A stretch of 64,000 nucleotides of DNA, taken from Sipunculus nudus (lineage: Eukaryota; Annelida; Sipuncula; Golfingiida; Sipunculidae). The notes beneath the pieces were generated by a model, which saw nothing but the letters and a program-made list of their open reading frames with translations, searched no databases and was not told where the DNA came from. The translations under genes and the position numbers were made by a program. Of the stretch, positions 11,885 to 24,845 are shown in pieces (position 1 is the first letter of the stretch; every line of letters starts with the position of its first letter). The stretch is from NCBI GenBank assembly GCA_026874595.1, contig CM049319.1, forward strand, positions 6,708,101 to 6,772,100, written 5' to 3'.

Positions 11885-12355
11885 TCCAGACTAAATCCTA
11901 ATCCAAATTCTTACCAGGACAAACCAAGAAAAGGATCTGGACCAGCCCAAATATGGTACTAAATTAGGCTTTAAGCACATCAGGAAATTTTCCTTAACTC
12001 AGCCTACTCTTTAACTTAAATTCAGTTTCGTCATGACAGAGTTTTATATATGCCAAGCCAAACTTCAAATACATTAATGTTGAACAAAAAATATTAGTGG
12101 GACTGATGCCTGGCATTTACTCCAGACTAAATCCTAATCCAAATTCTTACCAGGACAAACCAAGAAAAGGATCTGGACCAGCCCAAATATGGTACTAAAT
12201 TAGGCTTTAAGCACATCAGGAAATTTTCCTTAACTCAGCCTACTCTTTAACTTAAATTCAGTTTCGTCATGACAGAGTTTATATATGCCAAGCCAAACTT
12301 CAAATACATTAATGTTGAACAAAAAATATTAGTGGGACTGATGCCTGGCATTAAA
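11885..12355 (+). repeat. Recent 236-bp tandem duplication
   Basis: Copy 1 is 11,885-12,120 and copy 2 is 12,121-12,355. Read side by side they are almost identical; the clear difference is one T (GAGTTTTATATA against GAGTTTATATA). I see no protein in it. Confidence 0.95.
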
Positions 12356-12778
12356 CAATAAATGGAATAAAAGAATACTACCAATTAACTTTTGTTACAC
12401 ACCTTAACCTATCTAAAATATTAAAATATTTTAAACTTGATGAATATTTTATTTTTCTGGCTAGAACTACATACATGCATCATATATACATACATAGTAA
12501 AATATATACGATATATATGAAATTAAAGTTTGGAACTAAAATATACATTATTTGATAATTTAAAATAGCCTTATTAACATGAAGTTAAAAAAGTAGAAAC
12601 AGTCATGAGCTGGATCAGGGGTATGAGCAGTCATTAACTTTTCCTGATTAAACAGGAAGTCAATTTCTTTGTTTTTAATTGAAGTGGGGTTAAGGCTAGA
12701 CTGAATCCCGATCAGGCTCTGATCTGGAACGACCACCGATTGATTTAGATCAGGAACTTGAATTTGACTCACACACAC

Positions 12779-12780
<2 letters not shown>

Positions 12781-12833
<53 letters not shown>
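12781..12833. repeat. (TA)n microsatellite
   Basis: TA dinucleotides with one TTTATA interruption, preceded by a short CA run. Confidence 0.95.
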
Positions 12834-12839
12834 GATGTG

Positions 12840-13075
12840 ACCAGTATAGATTGAAAGAGAGAGTGAGAAATAATGTGTATATGGATGGATAAATATATTT
12901 TTTTGTTCTGTTAAAGCTCTGTATATTTGCCTGTCAACTTATATTATTTAAAGTAGTTGATGCAAATTTTTGCCCCCCTAATAAGGCTATGCAAGATTAA
13001 ATAAGGCTGGCATTTGTGTTCAATTTAAGTCAGTTATCTTTGACTGAAATAGGCCGGTGAGCTTTTGTAAACATG
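12840..13075 (+). repeat. Diverged copy of the 4,640-4,890 repeat
   Basis: Shares 'tgtcaacttatatt' and 'gaaataggccggtgag' in the same order and orientation as 4,640-4,890. Both copies start close to a TA tract and a 'cagtataga' motif. Confidence 0.8.
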
Positions 13076-13359
13076 TAGTCCCCATTCTCACACGGAATGT
13101 GAACAGATATAGCTAGTTTAGATAATATATGGTCTTTTCCTTGTACACCTGTTGGAAGACTAATTAAGTTACTTAATACAGGCAATTGGACAGCCCGTAT
13201 TAACTTAACCTTGGAGTAGAGTAGAATAATAGCATTATTATTTTAATGTCGGATTGCGTGATGATTTAATCATACTTGAATTTTGAAATATTAATACTGA
13301 AGGCAATCGACAGGTAGCTCTCTCACCAAGGATGCAATAATACCTTTCTTTGAATTTGT

Positions 13360-13450
13360 ACATTGTTTCTAATAATCGATGCATGATCACTTTTCTAGAT
13401 CTGTGATTATCCGTTATGATAAAATGGGTGTTAGTTAATAAGAGTGTCAA
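13360..13450 (+). repeat. Short dispersed segment shared with 33,300-33,370
   Basis: Both stretches contain 'ataatcgatgcatgatcact' followed by similar sequence with 'gatgataaa' or 'tatgataaaa'. Confidence 0.7.
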
Positions 13451-13614
13451 TTGTTTGAATATGTGATTCCTTACTCCCTTCAAATTAGAATTTAAGAGGT
13501 TGATTATAATTTAATTAAGTCACTGAAAGATATATCACGTCCGTTCATCCTATAGAAACCTTTTCACATCCCTGGTTTGGTGTTCATTAAAGATATGGAA
13601 GGGTTCAAACATCC

Positions 13615-13683
13615 ATGATGATTGAGCCGAGACTGTTTGTATTGTTGGTTGCCCTGATTCCAGCTCTTTGTGAAAATGACAGA
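13615..13683 (+). other. Candidate signal-peptide exon
   Basis: From the ATG pair at 13,615/13,618 the frame reads MMIEPRLFVLLVALIPALC, a good signal-peptide pattern (charged start, hydrophobic core, small residues, Cys). The frame stops soon after at TAG; a GTGAAA within it could be a donor. No second exon can be joined with confidence. It may be the start of a third relative of the plus-strand secreted gene whose exon lies at 15,658. Chance is a real alternative. Confidence 0.25.
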
Positions 13684-13759
13684 TAGGCCAGGGCAAAACA
13701 GAACGGTACATGTTGTAATGTTACCTGAGAAATTTAACTGGTGTGTGTATGGAAGCATT

Positions 13760-15640
13760 TACGTCTATTCTTCATATAATGTAGTAGTTATTTAATCTTT
13801 AACGGAGGATATTCTGAAGTTTGACGTCTATTAAGCTCGGATAATCCCGGTAATCTTTCACGAAAAGGACCAAAAATTGCCGATCCCAAAGCAACTAGGC
13901 TGCTCATTTTGCTCATAGCCACACGCCAAAATAACCAGACACATTCAACAGGGTGACCTGGTTTCAGCTTATAAGAACAAGAAACGTTTGACAGGGAGAC
14001 CTGGTTTCAGGTCAGACGAACCAGTTTGGTAAAAAGAACATTTTGGTTTATTGATAGTGATTGTATATATTTTAGTATATTTCATGTATTTGTCTAACGC
14101 ATCATTCCAATGTTCTCTTTAACAGCTGCTTGATATCCGGGCACTTCATAATAAAATACGAGTAAAACCCCCTTCTTTTTTAACATTTGATCGTAATCTC
14201 ACAATTACGTTTTGGGGGTTATTTCAGTATAAAATATCCAAAATAAAATCATATATATTTAAGTTTTCACCTACTAAACCTCCCATTCTATTCAAACAAA
14301 AATACTAGCATTCATTTTTGAACACGTGTGTACAACTCCATGCGGTAACAATGAAATGTTTTAAACCATAATTAGCTTAACTTAGTTGCTTTTAAACTTT
14401 CAAATACAAGGTTTTGGAGACCCAACAGTTTCATAAACTACATTGTAGAGAATATCATTAGAATTCAGCCTATGTACATATTAAGGGTCAAAAGACACAG
14501 TAAGTTATATTTACGCAAATAAAAAACTGAAACAATATTGAAACGGACCTCTAAGCAAATTCCTAGATCTTAAAATTGTTAAACCTTTTTACATGTATTT
14601 TGTTTTCATTAGGTACCATATAACTTATATTTCCTGAGAGAAATAAAATAACCTTGATTCCTTCTAAAGGAACGGAAGAGTGAGAGGGAACCAAACAACC
14701 AAAATTATTGTCTTTGGACATCATTTAAGAATATTTCTCTTTTAAACCTATTACCCTGTACCTTCCGAAACGAAATCCCTTTAAATATTATAAACAAATG
14801 TATAGTTCTATTTTGAACTTTTTTTTTATACCGAAGCGATGACTTTGTATGCTATCTTGACATCTTTGATCAAATATTTTATAATGTTGAAATCCAAGTA
14901 ATTGTAAATAATGATTTAAGAGTGAATCATAAAGATTACCCATTTATACACATAAAGTGCTCCAATGAATAAGCTGATGGTTATTTTTTATCCTTTGGTG
15001 CTGCAAACCTTTGTAATCATGTTTTACCCTATAACCCTCCGGTTTCATCTTTTAAAAGGCTATAGCTGATATACCTGAAATGACCTTAGGTATACGAATG
15101 ACGAGGGTTGTCTATACCCAGAAAGGTCTTTGGCAAGTAAATCAGTTATATTTACATATTTGCCAGAAAAAATAAATGTAAATTTTGTAAAGAATATTAT
15201 TCCATCTCGGTTTATTGGTTTGTAATTCATGACACTAAAATTCCTTATACATGAGAGCAATATTTTAAATAATTTCGTGTTGGGAAGTATAACTCATTAC
15301 TCCATTCCCTTTGATTTTATATGTATATGGAACACTTGGCAAACTGGCAGGCTTTTTATGTGTCCCATGCAGTTATTAGTCACAATACAACCAGCGCGTG
15401 AGGTAGTATTTGGCCAAAAAGGTGTTTTATATTACAAATATATTTTTTATTCAATGTGTACATAATATCTCAGAATAAAATAACATATGTTACATCAGTA
15501 TATAATTGTATACACATTTAGAGGTGTTAAATTAATAAATCTACATATAAATGTCAACTTTAAAATTGTTCATTAGTATGGATTGCGGCCTATTCTTTCA
15601 GCAGAAATAACCATTCTTATGGCTTATTTCCCAATTATAG
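13760..15640. other. No gene recognised
   Basis: AT-rich sequence with only short open frames that carry no recognisable domain or supported start. Confidence 0.6.
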
Positions 15641-15657
15641 CGATCGTTAGATCATAG

Positions 15658-15786
15658 AACAAGAGATTGACTACTTTAATAAGAAGTTAAAGCAGGATAA
15701 CAGGATAACACGGTCTGAATTGCAGAAAATCTTTTATGACAGGAGGTTCTTGATGACCTCATATTCACCAATGATAAGGGATAAAG
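15658..15786 (+). CDS. Isolated EF-hand-like exon (third paralogue)
   Basis: A phase 1-1 exon of 129 nt between an acceptor (ATCATAG) and a possible donor (AAAG|GTTTGA). It reads open throughout: EQEIDYFNKKLKQDNRIT, then RSELQKIFYDRRF. The DNRITRSEL stretch matches the second half of an EF-hand loop (DGxIxxxE); the first loop residues are not canonical. The matching piece in the duplicated unit at 27,846-27,961 keeps the acceptor phase and the 'KL(R/K)xDN' core but ends in a stop, so this copy looks best preserved. Neighbouring exons were not found. Calcium binding is inference. Confidence 0.35.
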
Positions 15787-15789
15787 GTT

Positions 15790-17930
15790 TGAATTACTAT
15801 TTCATCTAAGCAAACGACTGTTGTCATAAAGAAACGCACATATTTATGTCTCATATCTGCTAGATTAACACAGAAGGAGTGACAAATGCAAAAAAAGCCA
15901 TAGCTAAAATTCGGGAATTGTTGTAAAATAAAAGTAACAATATCTCCCGGCTAGGCTATCTAAAATTGTAAATCGAGAACATATCACAAAGATACAAAGA
16001 GCATGTACCTTGTTATTCAGAAATAACAATACTTATGGCATCACGGTCAGAATAGAGTCTGTCAATTAAAATTACATGTGAACAGGACAAACTTAGTATT
16101 TAATTTTTTTTTAACACTACAAGTGAAGATGTTGGCTTAAAGATATGTCCGCCAAATATCTTATTATACTAAGATATAATATAATATATTTATACCACTA
16201 CATCAATACACACGATATGTGTTATTCATCATGCAATGCTTGGAGTTTACGACACTGCAATTACAGATAGTTTCTATTTGTTTGTATAATCCACAGTTGA
16301 CAAACCGGCTTAATTTGAGTAAATAAGAACATTAGGGGTCGTCTAATGGACAATGGACAGTGAATACTCGTTCAAGTGTACTGGTCTGAGGAAGATGCCG
16401 AAAATGGAACCATCCTTGGAACGAACTAGTAAGAACGTAAGTGTTTTACCATACCTTTCTAATGTCCTACCATGCCAATATCAGCTAACACTTGCCGAGT
16501 GATGATAATACCATGTTCGCACGGTATAAATGTATTCACTATATACAGCGTACCATGCATATCTGTCAACCGATAAATGTTTTACTATTTAATTAACCCT
16601 TTTTGGGTGGACACTTTGCTATACATACCAACAAGCACCCGGGAGGGCCAATTTTGACTTTATATCCTTAAGAAGAAAGGTGATCAAAAAGTTAATTATC
16701 CACCAGTTTGATGATTGATGAGGTCAGTTCATGGGTTTCACTCTATCCAATCAGAGATCAATTTATATTCCAATATTTATATTTCAATTTATATTCCTTG
16801 TTTGTTTCAGAGGCACTGTCTTGATGACCGTTCCAGACATCAACACTTTGAAAGTCGTTTATGAATTGTGGAACGGTTTGTGAGGCAAAACACAAGCGTC
16901 ACCCTTGAACTAGTTAATACGTCATATATGCAATTTCTTCACGTCTTCTGTCTCAAATTATCGGTTCCACCTAATATTTCAGTGTTAGATTGTGGAGACA
17001 GAGGAGAACAGTTTACCCGTGGAACTGATTGTTTTAAGTGTTTTGAACTTTTAACAGTTTAATGCGAACCACCTAAATATCGGAATCTGGATTGTACCAT
17101 GTTCTTGCTCCAATAAAAGATATATTGTTTTAGAACACCTAGATATGAATTATGAGCTTTTTGAATGTCTGCATTGCACCAGCTTCTGTTCGAACGCTTG
17201 AGGGTGGGATTATTTTTGTCACACGTTTAATAGTTGCATGATCAACACTTACGCGATGGTTAAATCTCTGAAATTGTATCCTATTCCATTCGAACTGTTA
17301 TTGATGGAGTCCCCCAAGGTCCATGATAATTTATCAATGTACCTGCAAATGTACATTTTTAATTTATGTTCATGACGTAACTTTATGTTCATTTTTCTCA
17401 TCCATTGCATCACTCTTCAAATCCTCACTCTCCGATTTAAACTTAAATCATTAACAGTTATATCTTGCAGTGTAAGTGGGACGTAATGAACAGGTACCTA
17501 TGTGCTTTGCCCGGAATTTGGAAATCTCACCTTGAGAGGAAATAATGCATTCGATAAAGTACAAAAAAATAATGATGATGTTCTCCAGAAAATATTCTTG
17601 ATTTGGCATATCTCCGCCTAACGATAAAAATCTGCTCTCTTTCAAATGCTATAGGCCATATCCAACTTGCAATTTTCCCTCTTTCACTCCATGGTTCATA
17701 TTATCCTGTCTCTTAAACATATATGCTAACAAAGAAGACTTGATCCAAAATGTTGATGTTGCACAGTCCACGGGTTACTTCTATGAAAATACTCTAGAAA
17801 TATAACATACACGCATGAATGTCGAAGCGGATATGTAAAGTTTAATTTGCTGATTAATAAAAATAACTGGCTCTATTAATGGGATAAAATATGTTTGCCC
17901 TATGTTTTTATATATTTATTACCAAGTCTT
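15790..17930. other. No clear gene; one possible mini-transcript
   Basis: Mostly AT-rich sequence without recognisable coding. At 16,353-16,436 an ATG-led frame of 28 codons (starting MDSEYSFKCTGLRK) ends at a perfect GTAAGT donor. A strong acceptor (TTTGTTTCAG) at 16,801-16,810 continues it in phase for 17 codons to a stop at 16,864. No homology is recognised. Confidence 0.3.
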
Positions 17931-18821
17931 CCATGAATGTTCTGCAATGAAATATATGATGTGAGACACCAGTATTTAAATTGTGATCTTCCTCGTGATT
18001 CAACGAGGATTTCCAACAAGGATGATAACTAAGATCAAAGTTGATGTTGCCTCTACATTCCCATGCACAGAGGTAATGTCCTACAAGGCGATGCTCTCGG
18101 ACATATTCCAGGGACACATACAGTAATCACGTGCAGAAGTACATTTTCTCACAAGATGATACAAAATGATAGCACACATTACTTAAGTGTCGGGCACAAA
18201 GTTTTGGAAAGGTAAAGATGATAAAAAAAGAACCAGGGTTTGTTTTTTTAATTAATAAAATTAATCGGCTTATGTGGTTTAGGGAAGAGGAAGGACTGAC
18301 TCAAAGCCGGGAGGCCAAGTGTTTACATCTCAGCGGATAGGTTATGAGACATGTCAAACCCAGGGTGAACGCGTTACATACTTAAATGGAAGACTGTTCC
18401 CTTCAGCCGTGTATCACTCACAAACGAGAGCGTCTTTGGAGGTTTCCTCAGTATTATACTTCTTTCTGCAATCAATATGTCACCAAATAATTTCCCTAAT
18501 ATAAATTATATGCATGCAATTCTGCATGGCAACATATTGTTTCTCTCCCCTTAATATAATTACATTAAGTTCTTGCAAGTATATCATTATGGGTAGGCGC
18601 AGCGTGGAAGCCATGACAATCAAATCAGTGATTTCAATCCCAATGATTGTTGTCATACAATATGCTGCGGATCGACACACCAACAAAAAGGACCCAAAAA
18701 TGGTATGAATTTTGTTTGGCATAAATTTACATCCAGTTTCTTTATATACTTAATGTAATTTATGGCAATGTAGATATAACTATTCTTCCTCAACAAGGCG
18801 GCCAATTGAAAATTATAAAAG

Positions 18822-18851
18822 TATATATATATATAAATATATATATATATT

Positions 18852-18894
<43 letters not shown>
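18822..18894. repeat. (TA)n microsatellite with TG interruption
   Basis: Two TA runs separated by TTTGTGTGTGTG. Confidence 0.95.
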
Positions 18895-18896
<2 letters not shown>

Positions 18897-19283
18897 TGGT
18901 ATTTCAATTACGTTTACAAAATTGAGTTTAAACAGAATACCTACTATAAAGAGATCCGGGCTTATAATTTGAATACAACATTACAAACCTTGATTTGAAG
19001 TTTACTTGACACTGGCTAAACCACATAATTTAACTCTAAATTAACTACTCAATTTTATTATCGAAAATTCATGTTGACCAGTGAGCAATATTTAAAAAAA
19101 ACAAACAGAGCTGTCGCAGATAATAATACACTTTCTTGGTATTTGTGTATCAATATATGTAGTATAATGATCTCGCTTATGGCATATATTCCACAAGTAA
19201 GTTAGAAAGCTTATACATATAACATGACATACTTCATTTTCTCACTAGACTGTGTCACACTTAAAAATATGTAAAAAAACTTT

Positions 19284-19286
<3 letters not shown>

Positions 19287-19326
<40 letters not shown>
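19287..19326. repeat. (TA)n microsatellite
   Basis: Uninterrupted TA dinucleotides. Confidence 0.95.
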
Positions 19327-19328
<2 letters not shown>

Positions 19329-21713
19329 TATACTGTTAAGGAATACACATAATTTGCAATTTCCAAATTTTCACGACCCAAAATCGAAATATGGCACAGT
19401 GTATTCGTTCAGTTTTAGGTGAATTTGGAACAGACCGACTATTTGGTTTCTTAAATGAGAAAAACGGCGTTTACAAACATAATGATTATTCACTGTTTTC
19501 GAATAATTTGGGTTCCATTCCTTTCGTCCGGCCGTCTGTCCGTTCATATGCTTAGACCAAATTGTAACCGTAAGGGCTAAGGTCATGAACTGTGATCAGT
19601 CTTATAGGCCGTAACAAGATCTCCTTGCAGACCTGAATTTAGGTCACTGGGACCTATATTCTCCAAATTATGGGTGTGATGTAGCACCACTGAAGTAAAG
19701 TAGAATACAAACCAACGTTCGGATATCTAAAGATAGGCCTCCGTGGATTGTTGTAAAAATCAAGTTGCTAAAAGATATTTTCTGTCATATTACAAAAAAT
19801 GTGTCAGTTTCCTAACTGTATTATCATCAGCACCCTGAAATCTCATCCTTTAATAATCATAACTTGTATTATCATTTCTGGAAGACTGATATCGCAATCT
19901 GTATTCGTTCTAATTTTCACGCATTGTTTACTTATATTTTTTAGATTGTCAAATTACAGAAAGGTGTCGGTTTCTTAGTTGTGGTTTCATCTAATGTCCT
20001 TAAAGACTATGACTAGTTTTATCAGTTCCAGGAGACTAGCGGTACCATCTGTATTTTTTAATATTTTTCATGCATTTTTTTCTAATAGTCTTTAGGTTGC
20101 CATATTAAAGCGAAGGCGTCAATTTTTTTCAGCTCTAGACTCATTTAGTTTCCTTAAATCCGGAGTATTTATTATGCCCCCTCTCCTCCTCCGGGGGGGG
20201 GGGGTGTATTGTTTCCATCATCCATCATTGCCATTGGTGTTTAAATCTTCGTAAATAATAATGTCCTTTTCAACTTTTGTAGAACTGCAAATTTTGTTCT
20301 TCAAATTTGAAGACAATTGTTCCCGCCTTGACTTGACCTTGATTGACTAGGATATAGAATTACTACTTGATCTAGAATTTCCTATGAACGTGATAACATT
20401 ATTTTTACCGGCATTTTATCGAAAAAATGTTTCACTCAAGTTCTCAAATGCGTTTCAAAACTGGTGATTTTGATCTTAATCTTCTCTTGTAAAACATGTA
20501 TAAACCAGTCTTGAGTGTATTCTGTCTGCACATGTGGGACCAATCACAGGGAAACTTCCTGTCGACTGTGGTGCCAGAAGGTCAAAGGTCCAGCCCACAT
20601 CTAAAGTAACTCTCCATATTAGTCTCCGATGATGATTCTTATTGTAAATGTAAGGCTAAATTGGCATGCTGGTCAGCTGAACTTCATCACCCATAGGTCA
20701 CTTGTTTCGAATTATCAGGACCATAGTGTCGAAATTTTGAGGTCAATCAAAGAAATTAAAACTCCCATAAAGACTGCAAATATATTTCTTTGCTGTAGGA
20801 ATAAAAGGCCTGAACGGCCTATTCCAAAATTGCACCAGCCATAAAAACCAGTTTTAAAGACAGATATATTGCATGAACGATTTTATTAACATTTAATTCT
20901 GGGTAAAAAGAGTCCTGTCTTTTCTTTGGAACTTTATGGTGCAGATTACCTTCCTGTGACACCCGATAATCAAACAAAAACCGACACATATTCCACAATA
21001 TGCAACATGTAATCGATTCGTATTCTAATAATAAAATTTTTTGGTCGTTTATTCGCATTTCCAGACAATTTTAGCAATTTCGTTTCAAAATATTCGAAAG
21101 ATATTGAAGGACAACAAGGAAATAGACAAATCTCGCTGCATAGCTTGAATACGCGCCACTTTTGCCATCTAGTTAATATTTAGGACCAAATGTATTAAAA
21201 CCTGTGTAATAATTCCACGAGTGGAACAGGCCAAAAGTAGTCTCAATTAACTGGTCTCATAAGAAAGCCATGTTTTAACCAATCTGAATGCATTGGGCTC
21301 ACTCAAGGGTGGTCTTAACCTACAGGTGGGCTTATTAGACGGATGGTCTTTAGACAGGATACTCTGGAAAATGGTCTCTTCTGTAAAACTGTGTTCAAAT
21401 AAGCCTTTTTGTGGCAATTACTTTGTTGCAGGCTCATATTTCACAGACGTATTGTCAGCTAGTAAATATGATAAATGAATAAACACCTGATGACACCTAC
21501 AAACAGAATATCACATATGTGAGCATCGTTAAGGTTTTGCTTTTCATAAATCCTGCCTATTTAAAATTATTAAGAGCCCACATGTTCATTTTTCATTAAC
21601 CTGCTGAAAACGAGGCTCACAATGCGGGAAATATTTCAGACGATTTCATCACAGGCAATACATTTGTAACACCACATCCTTACATTTTATGTTGATATCA
21701 GACTTTTGAGGAA

Positions 21714-21909
21714 ATGGCAGTTCTGCTTGTGCATCTCATATCGTTATTGATCACAATACATCTAACCTTTGAGATTGTCGTTGGTCAAAATGGTAATCTA
21801 TAATTGCAGATATATTTTGGATTCAATGGGTACATAAATTTGTGAAGAAAATTATATTTGTTCTATAGTGTATTTCACCGATATAAACGGTATTGGAGAC
21901 GTTAAGGAA
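21714..21909 (+). pseudogene. Secreted EF-hand-like gene, unit A remnant (exons 1-2)
   Basis: Exon 1 (21,714-21,792) reads MAVLLVHLISLLITIHL, a signal peptide, then ...VVGQN, and ends with one codon base before a GTAATC donor. Exon 2 starts after the acceptor TTCTATAG at 21,869 and joins in phase as V-Y-F-T. Its DINGIGDVKEV stretch resembles an EF-hand loop (DxNGxGxVxxx, without the final acidic residue in perfect register). A GTAAAT at 21,910 is a possible donor; the frame otherwise runs to a stop just before the minisatellite. The third exon known from 15,658 and 27,846 is absent, removed with the deletion that brought the minisatellite next to exon 2. Likely a broken gene for a small secreted calcium-binding protein. 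The EF-hand label is tentative. Confidence 0.4.
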
Positions 21910-21993
21910 GTAAATACGTGTGCTTTAATTTTGTTTATCCATATTGGTCCCGTTCATCCTATCAGCAAATACATCATATCATCTGACTTCTTT

Positions 21994-22438
21994 CGGCCCC
22001 CATAATTCTACCATCGTTAGCAGCTAAATGACTTACTTGTCGATCTCCACAATGCTATCATCGGAGCGGCTAAATGACTTACTTGTCAGACTCCATAATT
22101 CTACCATCGATAGCGGCTAAATAAAATACTCCCCGGCCCCCATAATTCTACCATCGTTAGCAGCTAATTGACTTACTTGTCGATCTCCACAATGCTATCA
22201 TCGGAGCGGCTAAGTGACTTACTTGTCAGTCTCCACAAGGCTACCTGCGGAGCGGCTAAATAACTTACTTGTCGGCCTCCATAATTCTACCATCGTTCGC
22301 GACTAAATGACTTACTTGTCGGCCTCCAGAATTCTACCATCGGAGCGGCTAAGTGACTTACTTGTCGGTCCCCACAATGCTACCATCGGAACGGCTAAAT
22401 GACTTACTTGTCGCCCTCCACAATGCTACCATCGGCGG
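21994..22438. repeat. 46-bp minisatellite, array A (~9-10 units)
   Basis: The unit on the plus strand reads about AGCGGCTAAATGACTTACTT followed by GTCGGCCTCCACAATGCTAC and CATCGG. Some units carry ATAGCGG and are 48 bp. On the minus strand every unit contains GACAAGTAAGT, a near-consensus 5' splice site. The unit equals the 3' end of the DUF4440-like exon at 22,408-22,561 plus the start of its intron. The array runs directly into that exon. Confidence 0.93.
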
Positions 22439-23273
22439 CTTTTTTCTCAGGACGAAGAACCTGGATTGCCACGTCGCTTTCTAGATCGACAAAACTGTTT
22501 TGTAACGGCCAGGTTTCCACGCCAGCTTTTTTCGTCTGTATCAAGTAAGCCATTATTCCATCTACAAACAACGCATGACAAAAGGATAGGTTAAGTGCTA
22601 CATGGTAGTGTAGTACCTTATTTGTTATGATTGCGAACCTAAGCCTCTGCTTCCACCAAAGCCTACACTAAGAATGATGAATCCGATTTCTAGATTATGC
22701 TTGGTCTTTTTTTCAAGAATTAAGTACAGGAATATTTAAAAAAAAATATTCATTAAATCTTTAATAATTAAGAGCTTCCCTTAAATGAACAGACCAATAT
22801 AGTTTTGTTTCGATATTGACAACCCGACCCTTGTTACAAAGAGTGTTCATTGTGTCCTACTGAAGTGATAATGTTACAGTCATTCTGGCTTTTTCCCCTG
22901 GTCATAGGAGAATGTGGAGGAATTAGATAATGCTTCGGGCATATAGTCATATTGAAGAATCCCAGCAAAATCGCCATCCCTAAATCTCTTTATAAAAGCC
23001 TTGTTCACTTGACTGACTTCACTGTATTTCACGGCTTCATGAAAAATAAAAACACACAGTATAACATATTCAACATTCCAATTTTACCATTTAAAATGTC
23101 AGGTAATTCATAAAAATTAATCGAATACCCCTTATATTGCCCTGTAACTAGGCTTGACTGTAAGGCAAGGAAGATCTTTCTGATCTAAAACGCTCACTTG
23201 AAAGCTGTAAGAAACTAGGCAAGTCGAGACAGGTCACAAAGCAGACCAAACTAAGTACACCAAAGCTAGCCAT
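22408..23273 (-). pseudogene. SnoaL/DUF4440-like secreted protein, unit A pseudogene
   Basis: Minus strand, three pieces. First exon 23,273-23,185: MASFGVLSLVCFVTCLDLPS, a signal peptide, ending ...RF plus two codon bases; the donor seen in unit B (GTAAGA) is ATCAGA here. Second exon 23,021-22,889: after the acceptor AAATACAG it continues in phase as S-EVSQVNKAFIKRFRDGDF, then AGILQYDYM, the first helix of an NTF2-like domain. It then carries a net two-base excess relative to unit B and has lost its donor. Third exon 22,561-22,408: DGIMAYLIQTKKAG...PLQN...SDVAIQ, open, with an intact GACAA|GTAAGT donor. The last exon is deleted. SnoaL/DUF4440 domains typically read F..F..GD...Y..DA.L.PP.SP...G...I..F, which fits. 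The family includes small ligand-binding or enzymatic domains, so no function can be assigned. Confidence 0.6.
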
Positions 23274-23279
23274 GGTATA

Positions 23280-24845
23280 TCGCAATAAAGATAACAGTTT
23301 TTGTCAGAATGTTATAGTTTGTGTTCCTATATCACCAGTATTCATGTTATGAAATTTAACGAAAGCATGAGAACAAAAGGGTAACATATTTTTTCGTCTA
23401 TTTTCATCAAATGTCTTGTTTAAAAAAGTAACATGTTGATTTCGCTTGCATACGCTTCTGTTACAATATATTACGTATATACTAACTAAGGTGGCTTTCT
23501 TCGGAGCAGGCAGAAAGAGTTTGCCCTTGGCAAATGGCTTTGTAAGGCAAGTTTTCTTTTGGTTGGATAGCAGGCCCCTACATTTTTAGTGTGTGTCAAG
23601 ATATTTTACATTATTTGTGTAACTGCTACAAAAGAGAACCATTATGGTTTTATTCAATATTGAAATAGGTGATATAGTTGGTTATAAGAAAAATCTGATA
23701 CAGAGAGGGGTAACAGATTTGAAAAATTTGTGCATGAGATGGGATATAAATTTAGATGTTTGAAATTGAAATTCTGCTGTAATATCAAGTCTTTTGAATA
23801 TCAAAGAACACTCTTCCATCCTCTTTGCCGGAATATAAAAAACATAATACCTATTTTAGCAAGATAAACAATCAGTTATTTACGAGTTGAACAAAAAATA
23901 TAACCAAATGTTTTAAAGAAAAGTCTTACAGGAAGTCTTACAGACTGAGAAATTAAAAATGATCAATGTTAGATGAATATGTTCAAGTATACGTATGATG
24001 CAAAAAACGCGTTTGGATTATCGATGATGATGGAAAATTAATTACAAACGAACAATTAAAATAAAAATCATTTTATCGAGGAAGGTGCTTAGGAACTGAA
24101 CATGGACAAACATAACGTTACTTGTGAAACTGCATTCAGTTCTGAGTCAGTATAACAACTTGGGATAAAACCAGGCAAAACCAAAATGAGACATTTCTTT
24201 GAATCTTCAGTGTAATACATGTATTTAGCAGAAAGTTTTCCCTGAGATGTTACGTCCGTACACTTTACTTCCCTACTTCACTTGGTATATTTTGTGTATT
24301 TGGGTAATGTTAATGTGTTATATATTCTTTTCAAATCAGGAGTTTCGTTGTTTTATCCAAACATCTAACATAACATTACATCAAAGTGTGTAACAGCTCC
24401 TTTTCCTTTTCTTCCTTCCTGTTTAAAGATGCCCAACAAATGCCTCACACTATTTTCAAAGATTATCATGATTTTTTTTTTCTTTATTTCAGTATTTCTA
24501 AATATAATGAAAGTAATGTGATGCAACGATTTGAAACAAATACATTTACAGATTTCACGTTATTTTTTCTTCTTATTCAGGTGTCTTGTTAACATTATTC
24601 CTTTCACCCTTCATGCTCACCTGACAAATTCAACCTGTCAATTATTACGAAAGATGAGTTTATATTCAATTAACACTTTCGGAACAATTTCCTATAATGA
24701 ACAAGGGCAGAAAAATATTCACATGATATCAGGATTTATTCATTTATCTAGCATCTAACATTCAGCATCTGGTCATTTCATTTGTTCTTGCGAGCAGGAA
24801 AAAACCTTTTCCCTTATGAACTGGTGGAGGGGTATTAAAAAATAC
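23280..24845. other. Non-coding part of unit A
   Basis: No gene recognised. Short AT-rich frames at 24,386-24,758 have no domain or splice support. Confidence 0.55.
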
